Under the pieces are notes generated by a model that was not told where the DNA came from, made no database searches, and saw nothing but the letters and a program-made list of their open reading frames with translations. Position numbers and translations under genes: made by a program. DNA of 64,000 bases from Proteobacteria bacterium ST_bin11 (lineage in GTDB: Bacteria > Pseudomonadota > Gammaproteobacteria > Methylococcales > Methylomonadaceae): NCBI GenBank assembly GCA_002083615.1, contig MSXO01000037.1:23842-87841 (forward strand), given 5' to 3'. Position 1 is the first letter of the stretch. Each line of letters starts with the position of its first letter. Positions 1 through 8,600 of the stretch are shown here, in pieces.

Positions 1-1
1 G

Positions 2-175
2 TTTGCGGGTAAGGGCGTGCCGGCCAAGGTGATCAAAACCGAATCCAAGGGCGAAAACTGGTATCGATTGTTCGTCGACGGGTTTAAAACTCAATACGAA
101 GCCGCCGCTTATGCGGCGAAAATCAAGAAAACCCTCAATCTTGATTCGGTCTGGGTCACCCGCAATAAAGACTAG
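2..175 (+). CDS. SPOR-domain protein, C-terminal part only
   Basis: The gene begins before the window; only the last 57 codons are visible, ending at TAG 173-175. The reading frame gives KVIKTESKGENWYRLFVDGF, then QYEAAAYAAKIKK and VWVTRNKD. This matches the repeat of SPOR domains (paired beta strands, a helix, and a final V-x-x strand), which bind denuded peptidoglycan at division sites. The protein is therefore probably a cell-envelope or division protein of the DedD/FtsN type, but the informative N-terminal part is missing. The next gene starts 4 bases after the stop, so the two are probably co-transcribed. SPOR assignment is fairly sure; the exact family is not. Confidence 0.7.
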   Translation, partial: FAGKGVPAKVIKTESKGENWYRLFVDGFKTQYEAAAYAAKIKKTLNLDSVWVTRNKD

Positions 176-179
176 CCAA

Positions 180-1079
180 ATGGATAATCAGAAGCTTGTG
201 GTTGCAGTATCGTCCAGGGCCTTATTCAACCTGGACGAATCGCATGCTATTTTCGAAACCCAGGGCAAGGAAGCGTTTTGTCGTTATCAGATCGAGCACG
301 AAAACGAAATTCTGCCACCCGGTTTCGGCTTTTCCTTGGTGAAGAAGTTTCTGGATATTAACAAAGCTTTTCCTGGGGCGCCGCTGGTGGAGATTATTCT
401 GCTGTCACAAAATAGCGCGGATACCGGCTTGCGCATCTTTAACTCCATTAATCATTACGAACTGGCAATTAGCCGGGCGGCCTTTACCAGTGGCGTGTCG
501 CCTTACGAATACATTCCGGCTTTCGGGGCGCACCTGTTTTTATCCGCCAACGGCGACGATGTCAGAAAAGCCTTGGCAGCCGGCTATGCTGCAGCCACCA
601 TTGTGTCAGGAGCGGTAGCTAATCCGTCGCCGCAATTGCGCATCGCTTTTGACGGTGATGCTGTGTTATTTTCCGACGAATCGGAGCGGATATATCAACA
701 ACACGGTTTGGCTGCGTTTGCAGCCAACGAGCGCAGTGAAGCACATAGGCCGCTGTCCGACGGACCATTGAAGGAGTTTTTAAGTGCTTTGCACCGCATT
801 CAGACCCATTTTGATCAGGAGTTGTCGCCAATCCGCACGGCTTTGGTCACTGCCCGGGCTGCGCCTGCGCACGAGCGAGTAGTGAGAACCTTGCGAGCCT
901 GGGGAATCAGAATAGACGAAGCCTTGTTTTTAGGCGGGATGCCCAAAGGGGCGTTTTTAAAAGCGTTTGGGGCCGATATTTTCTTCGATGACCAAAAGGG
1001 CCATTGCGATTCCGCGGAGTCGCATCAAATCGCTGCCGCCCACGTCCCTCACGGTGTTACAAATCAACACCAACCCTAA
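180..1079 (+). CDS. 5'-nucleotidase (cytosolic NT5C1-like family)
   Basis: A 299-residue protein of the bacterial 5'-nucleotidase family related to eukaryotic cytosolic 5'-nucleotidase I. It should dephosphorylate nucleoside monophosphates in the cytoplasm. Family-typical stretches are VVAVSSRALFNLDESH near the N-terminus, EIILLSQNSADTGLRIFNSI, FGAHLFLSAN and IAFDGDAVLFSDE (HAD-like aspartates), and ADIFFDDQKGHC near the C-terminus. The same frame is open back to 111, but ATG 180 is preferred: conservation starts there and the earlier codons overlap the SPOR gene. It follows that gene by 4 bases. Its 3' end overlaps the convergent gene on the other strand by 23 bases. Family assignment is firm; the preferred substrate cannot be read from the sequence. 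Confidence 0.85.
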   Translation: MDNQKLVVAVSSRALFNLDESHAIFETQGKEAFCRYQIEHENEILPPGFGFSLVKKFLDINKAFPGAPLVEIILLSQNSADTGLRIFNSINHYELAISRAAFTSGVSPYEYIPAFGAHLFLSANGDDVRKALAAGYAAATIVSGAVANPSPQLRIAFDGDAVLFSDESERIYQQHGLAAFAANERSEAHRPLSDGPLKEFLSALHRIQTHFDQELSPIRTALVTARAAPAHERVVRTLRAWGIRIDEALFLGGMPKGAFLKAFGADIFFDDQKGHCDSAESHQIAAAHVPHGVTNQHQP

Positions 1080-2562
1080 AGCGCACTAACCAGGGTGTGT
1101 TTTCCACACAGGCTTTTAAATACAGGGTGTTACCGTAAAGCAAACTGATTTTACCGCCTACCACATATTTGCCGTTGGCTAATAATATCTCGGGGTGATC
1201 GGTTTCCATCCCTATGACTATCGCTTTTTGGCCGCTGTTGCTGGCATTTTCGATGTCGAAGATTGCCACATTGCCGAGAACGGGCTCCAGCAAGATTAGC
1301 GTCACATCTTCGTGTCGGGTTTGCTGGCGAACGATAACCAGTCTCGCTGCTTGCTGCTCGCGACAAAGCAAACCGATATCGCCGGTTGAACAATTGGGCG
1401 TTGGACTTTCGGCTACCAGGAATTGTTTGCTGACGTTGCGCAGCAGACTCAGGCTCGTGCCGTGTTCGGGAAAACTGACAATGCTGGCATTGAGTGGTTT
1501 ATAGAAGCTTTTTTCATGTTCAAGGGGCACCAAAGACATATCGCGAGCTAGTGACCTACCGCGCGATGACTGCGAACTAAGGTTCATGATTTTCGATAAT
1601 TTTTCTTCGCCTTGCAGATGTGCGCTCACTGCAACGAAGCCTTCGAGTAAGTGCGCCGGCATCGGCGGTCCAATAACTACCGATGCAAAAATGTTGCTGT
1701 ATCCGTTCAATTGTAAGGCAACCTTGGACTGCACGTTTGAATTCAGCTCGGTCTCCAACTCGCCCAGTTGCAAGGCCTGGCCTAAACTCAGGCTGCTGAT
1801 ATACACCGATCCGCGCGGCAAATTAGCGTTTGTGCGCGGCACCGGGTTTGGTTCGCTGCCTAGATTCCAAAAAAAACCGCTGTCAGAGCTGGGGCTTTTA
1901 CCGATGACCAGGCGATCCTGATGGCGATTCGCCAGTTGAAACAATTGAGTAATCTCCAGCGACGGATAACGGTTCGGGGCACAGAGCGCAAATAACAGGT
2001 TGCGCTTGACGACTGCTTCGATGCTGTTTTGTAACTTGAACTCTTGCTGTTTGGACGAGATCGGCTTTTTTAAGAGTTGTAATTCTTCGGCTATCGAGTA
2101 GAGCAGGCCGCTCTTCTTCCATAAGGTGGCGGACGGCATTTCATAGAATAGCGCAGTGCTGCGCAGACAGTATCCCACGAGTTGCAATGCGTAAAATATC
2201 GCTTGTTGGTTTTGCAATGTATCGAGTTGCTTGGTCTCGACAGTATGGCAAAAAGCCAGACTCAAATGCCTAAGTAATTGGATAGCTAGTTTCGCAATTT
2301 TAAGCGCTTTAGTGTTCGTAGCTATGTCTGCTTCGGCGCGCGCCACGTTGGTCAGGCCATTGGATAAGTGTAATGTCAGAGGCGTTAAATTGATGAGGAT
2401 CGGCAGTACGTTTGCCGCTGTGCCATGGTAGCGGGTCAATTGCTTTAGAACTTGATTCAACAGGTTTGCGGCGTTCGCCGCCGGTAGCGCGCTTAATGAA
2501 CTAATCCATCCAGCGAGGGATTGGGTTGAGAGCTCAAAAGGCAGCGATGCGTTATCGGTCAT
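1057..2562 (-). CDS. Conserved-looking protein of unknown function, 501 residues
   Basis: I do not recognise this protein. Residues 1 to about 210 are leucine- and alanine-rich and look all-helical, without a signal peptide or membrane segment. From about residue 300 the pattern changes to beta strands, ending in KAIVIGMETDHPEILLANG and KISLLYGNTLYLKACVEN. A helical front with a compact beta domain at the end recalls cyclic-di-GMP receptors that carry a degenerate PilZ domain, but I see no clear RxxxR...DxSxxG motif, so this is only a structural analogy. It is transcribed toward the 5'-nucleotidase gene and overlaps its end by 23 bases. It stands divergent from lnt, 134 bases away. Codon use resembles its neighbours, so it is probably a genuine resident gene. 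Confidence 0.6.
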   Translation of the reverse strand: MTDNASLPFELSTQSLAGWISSLSALPAANAANLLNQVLKQLTRYHGTAANVLPILINLTPLTLHLSNGLTNVARAEADIATNTKALKIAKLAIQLLRHLSLAFCHTVETKQLDTLQNQQAIFYALQLVGYCLRSTALFYEMPSATLWKKSGLLYSIAEELQLLKKPISSKQQEFKLQNSIEAVVKRNLLFALCAPNRYPSLEITQLFQLANRHQDRLVIGKSPSSDSGFFWNLGSEPNPVPRTNANLPRGSVYISSLSLGQALQLGELETELNSNVQSKVALQLNGYSNIFASVVIGPPMPAHLLEGFVAVSAHLQGEEKLSKIMNLSSQSSRGRSLARDMSLVPLEHEKSFYKPLNASIVSFPEHGTSLSLLRNVSKQFLVAESPTPNCSTGDIGLLCREQQAARLVIVRQQTRHEDVTLILLEPVLGNVAIFDIENASNSGQKAIVIGMETDHPEILLANGKYVVGGKISLLYGNTLYLKACVENTPWLVRFRVGVDL

Positions 2563-2696
2563 GGACTTGCGAGTTAAGTTGTGTTGAAAACATGAGCTCA
2601 GTTTAGTTCAGAATGATCCTAACGGCAGTTGCCAATTTTACGAAAACCCCGCAGCTGCATAAAATGCCGATTCCATCGAATAAACACAGCGAAGTA

Positions 2697-4235
2697 ATGA
2701 AGCGAATATTGGATTTTAAGTGGGAACTCGCCGCGCCGGTTTTTGGGGCACTGCTCACCATGGCCTTTGCACCCTACGATTTTGCCTACGGCGCAGTCGT
2801 CGCACTGATTTTCATTTATTGGGTTTGGCAGCAGCAAGCGCCAAATCGAGCGGCGCTCAGTGGCTATTTGTTTGGTTTGGGCTTGTTCGGTTCCGGCATT
2901 TGGTGGACGTATATCAGTATTCACGATTTCGGCGGTGGCGACCCGTACAGTTCAATTGCGCTGACCGCTTTATTAGTGGCGGTTTGGGCTTTATTCCCGG
3001 CTTTAACCGGCTGGTTTATCGCCAAAACTTTGAGACAGTCCGGGGCATGGATGCGGCTAGCCTCAGCCGCTGCAACGTGGGTAGGCATAGAGTATTTTCG
3101 CGGTTATTGGTTGTTAAACGGTTTTCCTTGGTTACAGATTGCCTACAGCCAGTTGTCGACACCGTTGGCTGGCTACGCGCCATTAGTCGGGGTTTATGGC
3201 ATTGGTTTTTTTTTGGCTTTGTCGGCGTTCTCGGTGGTGGACATGCTGTGTGGCAAATTGCGGATCTTGCCGGGGCTGATGGTTTTAGGATTAATTTGGG
3301 CTGGCGGTGCCTATCTGCAAACCCTGTCATGGACGCAAGCCGCTGGCGCGCCGATCAAAGTGACATTGGTGCAAGGCAATATAGGCCAGGATCAGAAATG
3401 GCAAAAAAATCAGAAGCTCAACACACTTAGACTTTATCAAGAGCTTACCGAACAGCATTGGGATTCAGATGTGATCATCTGGCCGGAAACCTCGATTCCG
3501 GCCTTTCTATCCCAAGTTAAAGAACTCTACATTGATCCTCTCCAAACTGCTGCGCAGACCCGTGGTGTTGATTTGGTCGTTGGACTGCCGAGCAGCGGGC
3601 GGGGTAAGGATTACTACAACAGCGTAATGACCTTGGGTGAAAAGCAGGCGCTCTATCACAAAAACCATCTGCTGCCCTTCGGTGAATATTTGCCGCTTCA
3701 GCCTTTATCCGGCTGGGTATTGGATAAATTGCAAATTCCGCTCGGCGATTTTGCCGCTGGGGGCGACCGGCAAACTTTATTGCGGGCGGGCGGTCACGCC
3801 TTTGTAACCACAATATGCTATGAAGATGCTTTTGGCGAGTTGGTTGCCCGGCAAGTTGCAGATGCCGGTTATATAGTGAATATGACCAACGATGCGTGGT
3901 TCGGCGACTCGTCGCAGCCGCATCAACATATGCAAATGGCCCAAATGCGTGCGCTGGAGACAGGCCGCTATTTAGTGCGCGCCACCAACACCGGTGTCAC
4001 TGGATTTGTCGGTCCTGATGGTGGATTGCGTAAGCAAGCGCCCTTATTCCAAACCACAACATTGACCGACTATATCGTGCCAATGACCGGTCGGACGCCT
4101 TATGTGATGCTGGGGGATAAAGGTTTCTTTGGGCTGTTGGTGCTATTGCTGCTGGCGACTTATGCCGGCAATCGTTGCTTGAATGCGGGCATTTTCAAAC
4201 AGCGGGCTGAAGCCGTTCACCATCGCGGCGATTGA
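2697..4235 (+). CDS. lnt: Apolipoprotein N-acyltransferase
   Basis: Lnt adds the third acyl chain to the N-terminal cysteine of lipoproteins in the inner membrane, the last step of lipoprotein maturation. The N-terminal 220 residues hold several membrane segments (AAPVFGALLTMAFAPYDFAY, then LFGLGLFGSGIWWTY). The rest is a nitrilase-like domain with the catalytic triad in place: Glu264 in IIWPETSIPAF, Lys322 in YHKNHLLPFGEYLPL and Cys374 in TTICYEDAFGE. The typical MTNDAWFGDSSQPHQHMQM block follows. Upstream in-frame starts at 2613 and 2664 exist, but ATG 2697 (MKRILDFKWEL) gives 512 residues, the usual family length, and begins just before the first membrane segment. The alkaline phosphatase gene follows after 29 bases. 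Confidence 0.95.
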   Translation: MKRILDFKWELAAPVFGALLTMAFAPYDFAYGAVVALIFIYWVWQQQAPNRAALSGYLFGLGLFGSGIWWTYISIHDFGGGDPYSSIALTALLVAVWALFPALTGWFIAKTLRQSGAWMRLASAAATWVGIEYFRGYWLLNGFPWLQIAYSQLSTPLAGYAPLVGVYGIGFFLALSAFSVVDMLCGKLRILPGLMVLGLIWAGGAYLQTLSWTQAAGAPIKVTLVQGNIGQDQKWQKNQKLNTLRLYQELTEQHWDSDVIIWPETSIPAFLSQVKELYIDPLQTAAQTRGVDLVVGLPSSGRGKDYYNSVMTLGEKQALYHKNHLLPFGEYLPLQPLSGWVLDKLQIPLGDFAAGGDRQTLLRAGGHAFVTTICYEDAFGELVARQVADAGYIVNMTNDAWFGDSSQPHQHMQMAQMRALETGRYLVRATNTGVTGFVGPDGGLRKQAPLFQTTTLTDYIVPMTGRTPYVMLGDKGFFGLLVLLLLATYAGNRCLNAGIFKQRAEAVHHRGD

Positions 4236-4264
4236 TTTTGCAAACATCCGTCAGTGGAATATTT

Positions 4265-5773
4265 ATGGCTTATAAGCAGTGCAAATCTGGAGTTCTGGCG
4301 GGAGCGTTGCTCTTGGCCTCCGGTAATTCTGAGTCTGAAACGCTTTTAGAAACGCCTGCGTTCTGGTTGGAGTCAGGGCAAAACAGCGTCAAGACCGCGG
4401 AGCGACTTACAGTCAACAACGCATTTGCCAAAAACGTGGTGCTGTTCGTCGGCGACGGGATGGGCATTGCGACTATTACGGCGGCGCGTATTTTGGAAGG
4501 GCAGCGCAAGCCCGACAATCGCGGCGGAGAGGAAAACGCCTTGAGTTTCGAAGCGGCGCCTTATGTCGCCTTAGCGAAAACCTATAGTGTCAATCAACAA
4601 ACACCGGATTCAGCGCCGACTATGTCGGCCATTATTACGGGTGTAAAAACCAACGATGGCGAATTGTCTGTTGGCATGCAGGTGGCTCGCCGGGAAAAAA
4701 GCGCCAATATTATTAATACCTACAAAGTTAAAACCTTACTGGAACAAGCTGAGGAAAAAGGCTTATCAACTGGCGTAGTCTCTACAGCGCGTCTCACTCA
4801 TGCGACCCCGGCGGCCTGTTATGCACATAGCTCGGAACGTGATTGGGAGTCCGATGCGCAAGTTCCGGCTGGGGCGACTGTCAGGGATATTGCCAAGCAA
4901 TTATTGGAATTTGGCTACGGTAATGGCCTGGAAGTGGCTTTAGGCGGCGGGCGCGGCATGTTTTTGCCTAATACCACGCCGGACCCGGAAGATAGTGGCA
5001 AGTTTGGTGGCCGTAGTGATGGTCTAGATTTGACACAGCGGTGGTTAACCCAATACCCGAAATCTGCCTACGTTTATAACAAGGCCGGGTTCGAGGCCGT
5101 AGATCCAAAGCAGACCGAGCATTTGCTGGGCTTGTTCGAGCGTTCTCACATGGAATACGAGCATGATAGGCCGAACGATAAAGGAGGGGAGCCTTCGTTG
5201 ACCGAGATGACTGAAAAGGCCATCGATATTTTGTCAAAAAATAAAAAAGGCTTTGTGCTGATGGTGGAGGCCGGTCGTATCGATCATGCTCATCATGCCG
5301 GGAATGCGTTTAGAGCTTTGACGGAAACGGTGGAGCTATCCAACGCAGTGCGCAGGGCGCTGGAAAAAACCAATCCTAAAGATACATTAATCATCGTTAC
5401 TGCTGATCACAGTCATACATTTACTATCGCCGGCTATCCGGAACGGGGCAATCCCATTATGGGGTTGGTTAAACAACCGGGTGAAACCGGTTTTGCCAAG
5501 GACAGTAATGGTCTGCCTTATGCCACTCTGGGATATGCTAATGGACCTGGCTATCGAGGCCAAAATGGTCGTCCCGATCTAAGCGCTATTGATACCACTC
5601 ATCCCGATTTTCTGCAGGAGGCACTGGTGCCTCTAGCCAGCGAAACACATGGTGCCGAAGATGTAGCGATTTTCGCGTTTGGTCCCAAAGCGCATCTGTT
5701 TCATGGCGTACAAGAGCAAAGTTATATCTATCACGTCATGGCACATGCATTGAAATTCGAGGCAGGTCGGTAA
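4265..5773 (+). CDS. Alkaline phosphatase (PhoA superfamily), exported
   Basis: A 502-residue metal-dependent phosphomonoesterase that releases phosphate from organic phosphate esters in the periplasm. Seen in the sequence: NVVLFVGDGMGIATITAARI with the first metal-binding aspartate; DSAPTMSAIITGVKTNDG with the nucleophile Ser116; VEAGRIDHAHHAGNAFRAL with Asp/His zinc ligands; ADHSHTFTIAGYP; and a late ETHGAEDVAIFAFGP with the last His ligand. The nucleophile motif is usually DSAGTATA, so PTM after DSA is a variation. The start ATG 4265 gives MAYKQC followed by a hydrophobic stretch GVLAGALLLASG, a short signal peptide. An upstream TTG start at 4232 would overlap lnt. Ribosome-binding signal is weak. 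No Pho box was recognised upstream. Confidence 0.92.
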   Translation: MAYKQCKSGVLAGALLLASGNSESETLLETPAFWLESGQNSVKTAERLTVNNAFAKNVVLFVGDGMGIATITAARILEGQRKPDNRGGEENALSFEAAPYVALAKTYSVNQQTPDSAPTMSAIITGVKTNDGELSVGMQVARREKSANIINTYKVKTLLEQAEEKGLSTGVVSTARLTHATPAACYAHSSERDWESDAQVPAGATVRDIAKQLLEFGYGNGLEVALGGGRGMFLPNTTPDPEDSGKFGGRSDGLDLTQRWLTQYPKSAYVYNKAGFEAVDPKQTEHLLGLFERSHMEYEHDRPNDKGGEPSLTEMTEKAIDILSKNKKGFVLMVEAGRIDHAHHAGNAFRALTETVELSNAVRRALEKTNPKDTLIIVTADHSHTFTIAGYPERGNPIMGLVKQPGETGFAKDSNGLPYATLGYANGPGYRGQNGRPDLSAIDTTHPDFLQEALVPLASETHGAEDVAIFAFGPKAHLFHGVQEQSYIYHVMAHALKFEAGR

Positions 5774-6065
5774 GCATTGACCAACCTTGAAATTAGGATT
5801 GTCAGCCCATAACAAGGCAAAAGCATTCAGCAGCTTTTTTATTTCGACTATGTAGTGGCGCCCAATGGCACGCGTGCGCACTATATCAGCGTCGTATCGC
5901 AATTTTAAAAAATCATGGCAAATTGCAATACGGCCGAGCCGATTGCTTAGCCCAGTAATAATCCAATCTTAATTTACTCGTAATGTAGATTTAAGAAAGG
6001 GTGAATAAAGTAACTACACACAAAAGAACCTAACTATTCAGATTAGGCTGTTATAAGGAAAAATT

Positions 6066-6293
6066 ATGGACAATACAAAATCGATACCAATAACCAACAA
6101 TACTGATGATACTTGCTGCGACCATGCGAGTTTGACCATGGAATTCGCCTACGGCTCGCCAACCGGAAATTTTATTTGTATGGAATGTGGGCGTCTGTTA
6201 TCTACTTCCGCGACTCGGCAGACGGCACCCGTTCATCACACTATGCCGCCAAAAACTATGTCGCCGTTAAGATTGCCTGTATTTATAGTTTAG
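6066..6293 (+). CDS. Small CxxC protein, unknown function
   Basis: A 75-residue open frame with a good ribosome-binding site (AAGGAAAAATT before ATG). Residues 17-42 contain DTCCDHASL and then FICMECGRLL, so Cys/His pairs that could bind one zinc ion as a ribbon. The last third (TAPVHHTMPPKTMSPLRLP) is proline-rich and probably disordered. A hairpin terminator lies 43 bases after the stop, so the transcription unit ends here. The 290 bases before it are A+T-rich and hold no other gene. I do not recognise the family; the ribosome-binding site plus terminator are the main reasons to call it real. Confidence 0.5.
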   Translation: MDNTKSIPITNNTDDTCCDHASLTMEFAYGSPTGNFICMECGRLLSTSATRQTAPVHHTMPPKTMSPLRLPVFIV

Positions 6294-6335
6294 GCATTAC
6301 CAAAAAACCGAAATCCAAGTGCATAAAACATAAAA

Positions 6336-6361
6336 AGCCGGGCGTTATCCCGGCTCTATTT
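6336..6361 (+). terminator. Rho-independent terminator after the small CxxC gene
   Basis: Stem AGCCGGG / CCCGGCT with a CGTTAT loop, preceded by AAAAA and followed by CTATTTAT. The T-run is short, so termination may be moderate. Confidence 0.6.
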
Positions 6362-7014
6362 ATCCGATCTTTATATAATAGTGTTTGAAGAATTCAAGTC
6401 TTGTTGCTTGATTGAATCAGCCTGATTTTACGTCTCAACATTCCGCCGTGCATCAACCCCAAACTTAGCCAATCCCTGGATTATTCCGAACAAGAATGAT
6501 GCAAAACTATGGTTAATTCCTATTAATATGAATGGGGAATTTATTTCTAAAACGCGCTCTACAAACTCCCGTGTGCCGTTTTTCTGTTGTCTCCAACTCA
6601 ATAGCGTTTTGAATTGGATGGCAGTCTGGCACCTGCACCATCTCAAATCGGCTAAGGTCTTGACGCGATGGCGAACAGATTAACATTTGGCTTTGGTGAA
6701 GAGAGGATTACCGCCACAGATGAGCGATGCCTGCCATTGCTGACCAAAAATGTCAGGTAACTGCCAATTCTGGCACTACTAGGCTGACAAAAATTGTCAT
6801 TCTGGACGTGGCGATTGCAGCGGTGAAAGAAATTCTATTCCCCTTAACGTGGTGCGAAGTTTGCTTTGTAACAGCTGTCAAGTGAGGTTGACATACTTTC
6901 TGGTTCGGGACAATGTCGGACTAATCACTGATTGTAAGTTTACGGTTTCAATTGCTTATGCAATTTGACCAAGCCTCTTGCTTTTACAGATAAACTGCAC
7001 ATTAGGGTATTACG
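6362..7014. other. 653-base stretch without a convincing gene
   Basis: Only a weak 72-codon minus-strand frame (6428-6646) is open here; it lacks a ribosome-binding site and recognisable sequence. The part from 6690 to 6810 repeats short words around 'ttgcca', 'tgtca' and 'ctggca' in both orientations and may be a decayed repeat or insertion remnant. No RNA gene or promoter could be supported. Confidence 0.4.
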
Positions 7015-7206
7015 ATGATTAGTAAATTCGGCAAATCCAACGCATTTAAAAACCGTAACGCGGGCTTTCAAGCAAACCCAATTTATCTTTATGAAATTGA
7101 TCGTCGAGTCGAAACGGCAAATTGGTTAAAGCAAGATATTCAACAATTACACAACAAATCAAAAAAATATCCGATTGTGTTAGTAAGTGCTTCAAGTGCT
7201 CAGTGA
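7015..7206 (+). CDS. Possible small protein, 63 residues
   Basis: The frame starts ATGATTAGTAAATTCGGC and encodes a basic, asparagine-rich N-terminus (KFGKSNAFKNRNAGF), then a short amphipathic helix-like part (YEIDRRVETANWLKQDIQQL). No domain is recognised. The upstream TTAGGG is at best a weak ribosome-binding site. It converges on rimI with 15 bases between. Composition (Lys/Asn/Gln-rich) differs from the surrounding genes. It may be a small acquired gene or a chance frame. Confidence 0.3.
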   Translation: MISKFGKSNAFKNRNAGFQANPIYLYEIDRRVETANWLKQDIQQLHNKSKKYPIVLVSASSAQ

Positions 7207-7221
7207 GCAAACATTAGCTCG

Positions 7222-7776
7222 CTACAGCATCGGCACCAAATCCAACTCGAACATAATGGCGTCTTCTTTACCGTTCTTCGCCGGATAATAGTTTTTGCGG
7301 ATGCCGATCTCTCGGAAGCCGGTTTTTCGGTAAAGTTGAATCGCGCCGGGATTGCTGGGCCGGACTTCCAAAAAAATCTTTTCGGCGCGGGGACGAGCGT
7401 ATTCGATGAGGTGTTGCAACATTTTTCGACCGGCACCTTGACGTTGAAAGTCCGGGTTGACGCTAATGTTCATGATGTGCGCTTCGCCCGCCGCTACATT
7501 GATGATGCAATAGCCTACTATGCAGTCATCGGGCGCTTCGCATACCCAGCAGGTATAAGTCATGGTGCGGAAACAATCCTTAAATATGCCTTCCGACCAG
7601 GGAAATTCGTAGTTTGATGCTTCGATCTTCAGCACGCTGGGCAAATCGGCGTGATCCATTTTACGTAAACGCATTAAGTCTTTGCTATCTAAGGAATCGG
7701 GAAACACTTTTGCGTAAAACTCGCGGTCTGCATCGTAAATGAAGGCATCTTTTATTTTATGTAACAGTTTCCACAT
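7222..7776 (-). CDS. rimI: Ribosomal protein S18-alanine N-acetyltransferase
   Basis: A 184-residue GNAT acetyltransferase of the RimI type, which acetylates the N-terminal alanine of ribosomal protein S18 using acetyl-CoA. The GNAT core begins near residue 37 (MDHADLPSVLKIEASNYEFPW). It includes HIMNISVNPDFQRQGAGRKM, the R/Q-x-x-G-x-G/A acetyl-CoA loop, and ends with NPGAIQLYRKTGFREIGIRK NYY, typical of RimI. The first 35 residues (MWKLLHKIKDAFIYDADREF...) are an extension not needed for the fold; an internal Met at about residue 35 or 40 could be the true start. The gene follows the uracil-DNA glycosylase gene by 4 bases, an arrangement common in gammaproteobacteria and consistent with co-transcription. 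Confidence 0.88.
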   Translation of the reverse strand: MWKLLHKIKDAFIYDADREFYAKVFPDSLDSKDLMRLRKMDHADLPSVLKIEASNYEFPWSEGIFKDCFRTMTYTCWVCEAPDDCIVGYCIINVAAGEAHIMNISVNPDFQRQGAGRKMLQHLIEYARPRAEKIFLEVRPSNPGAIQLYRKTGFREIGIRKNYYPAKNGKEDAIMFELDLVPML

Positions 7777-7780
7777 GTGG

Positions 7781-8587
7781 TTATGTCTTTAGTTTTTGGT
7801 AGACCCTTAGGGCAAACTGTAAATCGCTCCAAGCTTTGGCTTTTTCCAGCAAGGAACGTAACAAGTAAGCCGGGTGATGGATGACAATTAAAGGCACGTT
7901 GCCAAGTTGATGCTCGACACCGCGCAATTGTGCCAGAGGCCGCTGGGTGTTCAGCAAGTTTTGCGCGGCAATGCGGCCCACAGCTAAAATTATTTTTGGC
8001 TGTATCAAATCGATTTGCTGTTGCAAAAAGTGGTTGCAGGCAGCGATCTCTTCCGCTTGTGGGTCGCGGTTGTTGGGCGGTCGGCACTTCAACATATTGG
8101 CTATGTAGACGTCTTCCCGCTTTAAGTTTATGGCTCGTAACATCTCGGTTAACAACTGACCGGCCTTGCCGACGAATGGCTCGCCCTGTAAATCTTCATT
8201 CTGGCCGGGCGCTTCGCCAATCAGCATCCAGCTTGCCTGTTTATTGCCTACGCCGAATACTGTCTGGGTGCGAGTTTCGCAGAGCGAGCAGGCTCTGCAC
8301 AATGATACCTCGTGTTGAAGGTCTTTCCAGATGGGGTCGTTGGCGTGGGCAAATTGCGATGCAGCCGAATGGCGCGGAAAATCAGCGCTAACGGTTTCCA
8401 TGGCGTTTGCTGCCGTTTGCATCGAATGCTGTTCTTGATAGGCTTCGGGGTGTTCAGCCCATCCTCCGCTTTCGAACGTATTCTCAGGATGATCGGTTGC
8501 TTGCCCAATAGCGACAGGTTGATGCCTAGTTACCCAGACATCAATGCCCATCGCCTCCAGATATTGCAAGCCGGTCGCGTTATCCAT
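7781..8587 (-). CDS. Uracil-DNA glycosylase, family 4 (iron-sulfur)
   Basis: A 268-residue DNA repair enzyme that removes uracil arising from cytosine deamination. The catalytic domain starts near residue 85. It has LCRACSLCETR (first two cysteines of the 4Fe-4S cluster), LIGEAPGQNEDLQGEPFVGK (motif A, family-4 form GEAPGxxE), NMLKCRPPNNRDP (third cysteine), a later ACNHFL cysteine, and motif B as VIHHPAYLLR. The first 80 residues are poorly conserved-looking, rich in Gln/Ala/His, and probably a flexible linker. It lies between leuA and rimI on the same strand, 13 and 4 bases from them, so all three may share a transcript. Confidence 0.9.
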   Translation of the reverse strand: MDNATGLQYLEAMGIDVWVTRHQPVAIGQATDHPENTFESGGWAEHPEAYQEQHSMQTAANAMETVSADFPRHSAASQFAHANDPIWKDLQHEVSLCRACSLCETRTQTVFGVGNKQASWMLIGEAPGQNEDLQGEPFVGKAGQLLTEMLRAINLKREDVYIANMLKCRPPNNRDPQAEEIAACNHFLQQQIDLIQPKIILAVGRIAAQNLLNTQRPLAQLRGVEHQLGNVPLIVIHHPAYLLRSLLEKAKAWSDLQFALRVYQKLKT

Positions 8588-8600
8588 GGTGGCTCAACAA

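Noticed and set aside
6760..6790. Possible sigma-54 promoter (TGGCAC near 6770)
   Set aside because: The downstream GC/TTGC element is not at the required spacing and no gene follows closely.
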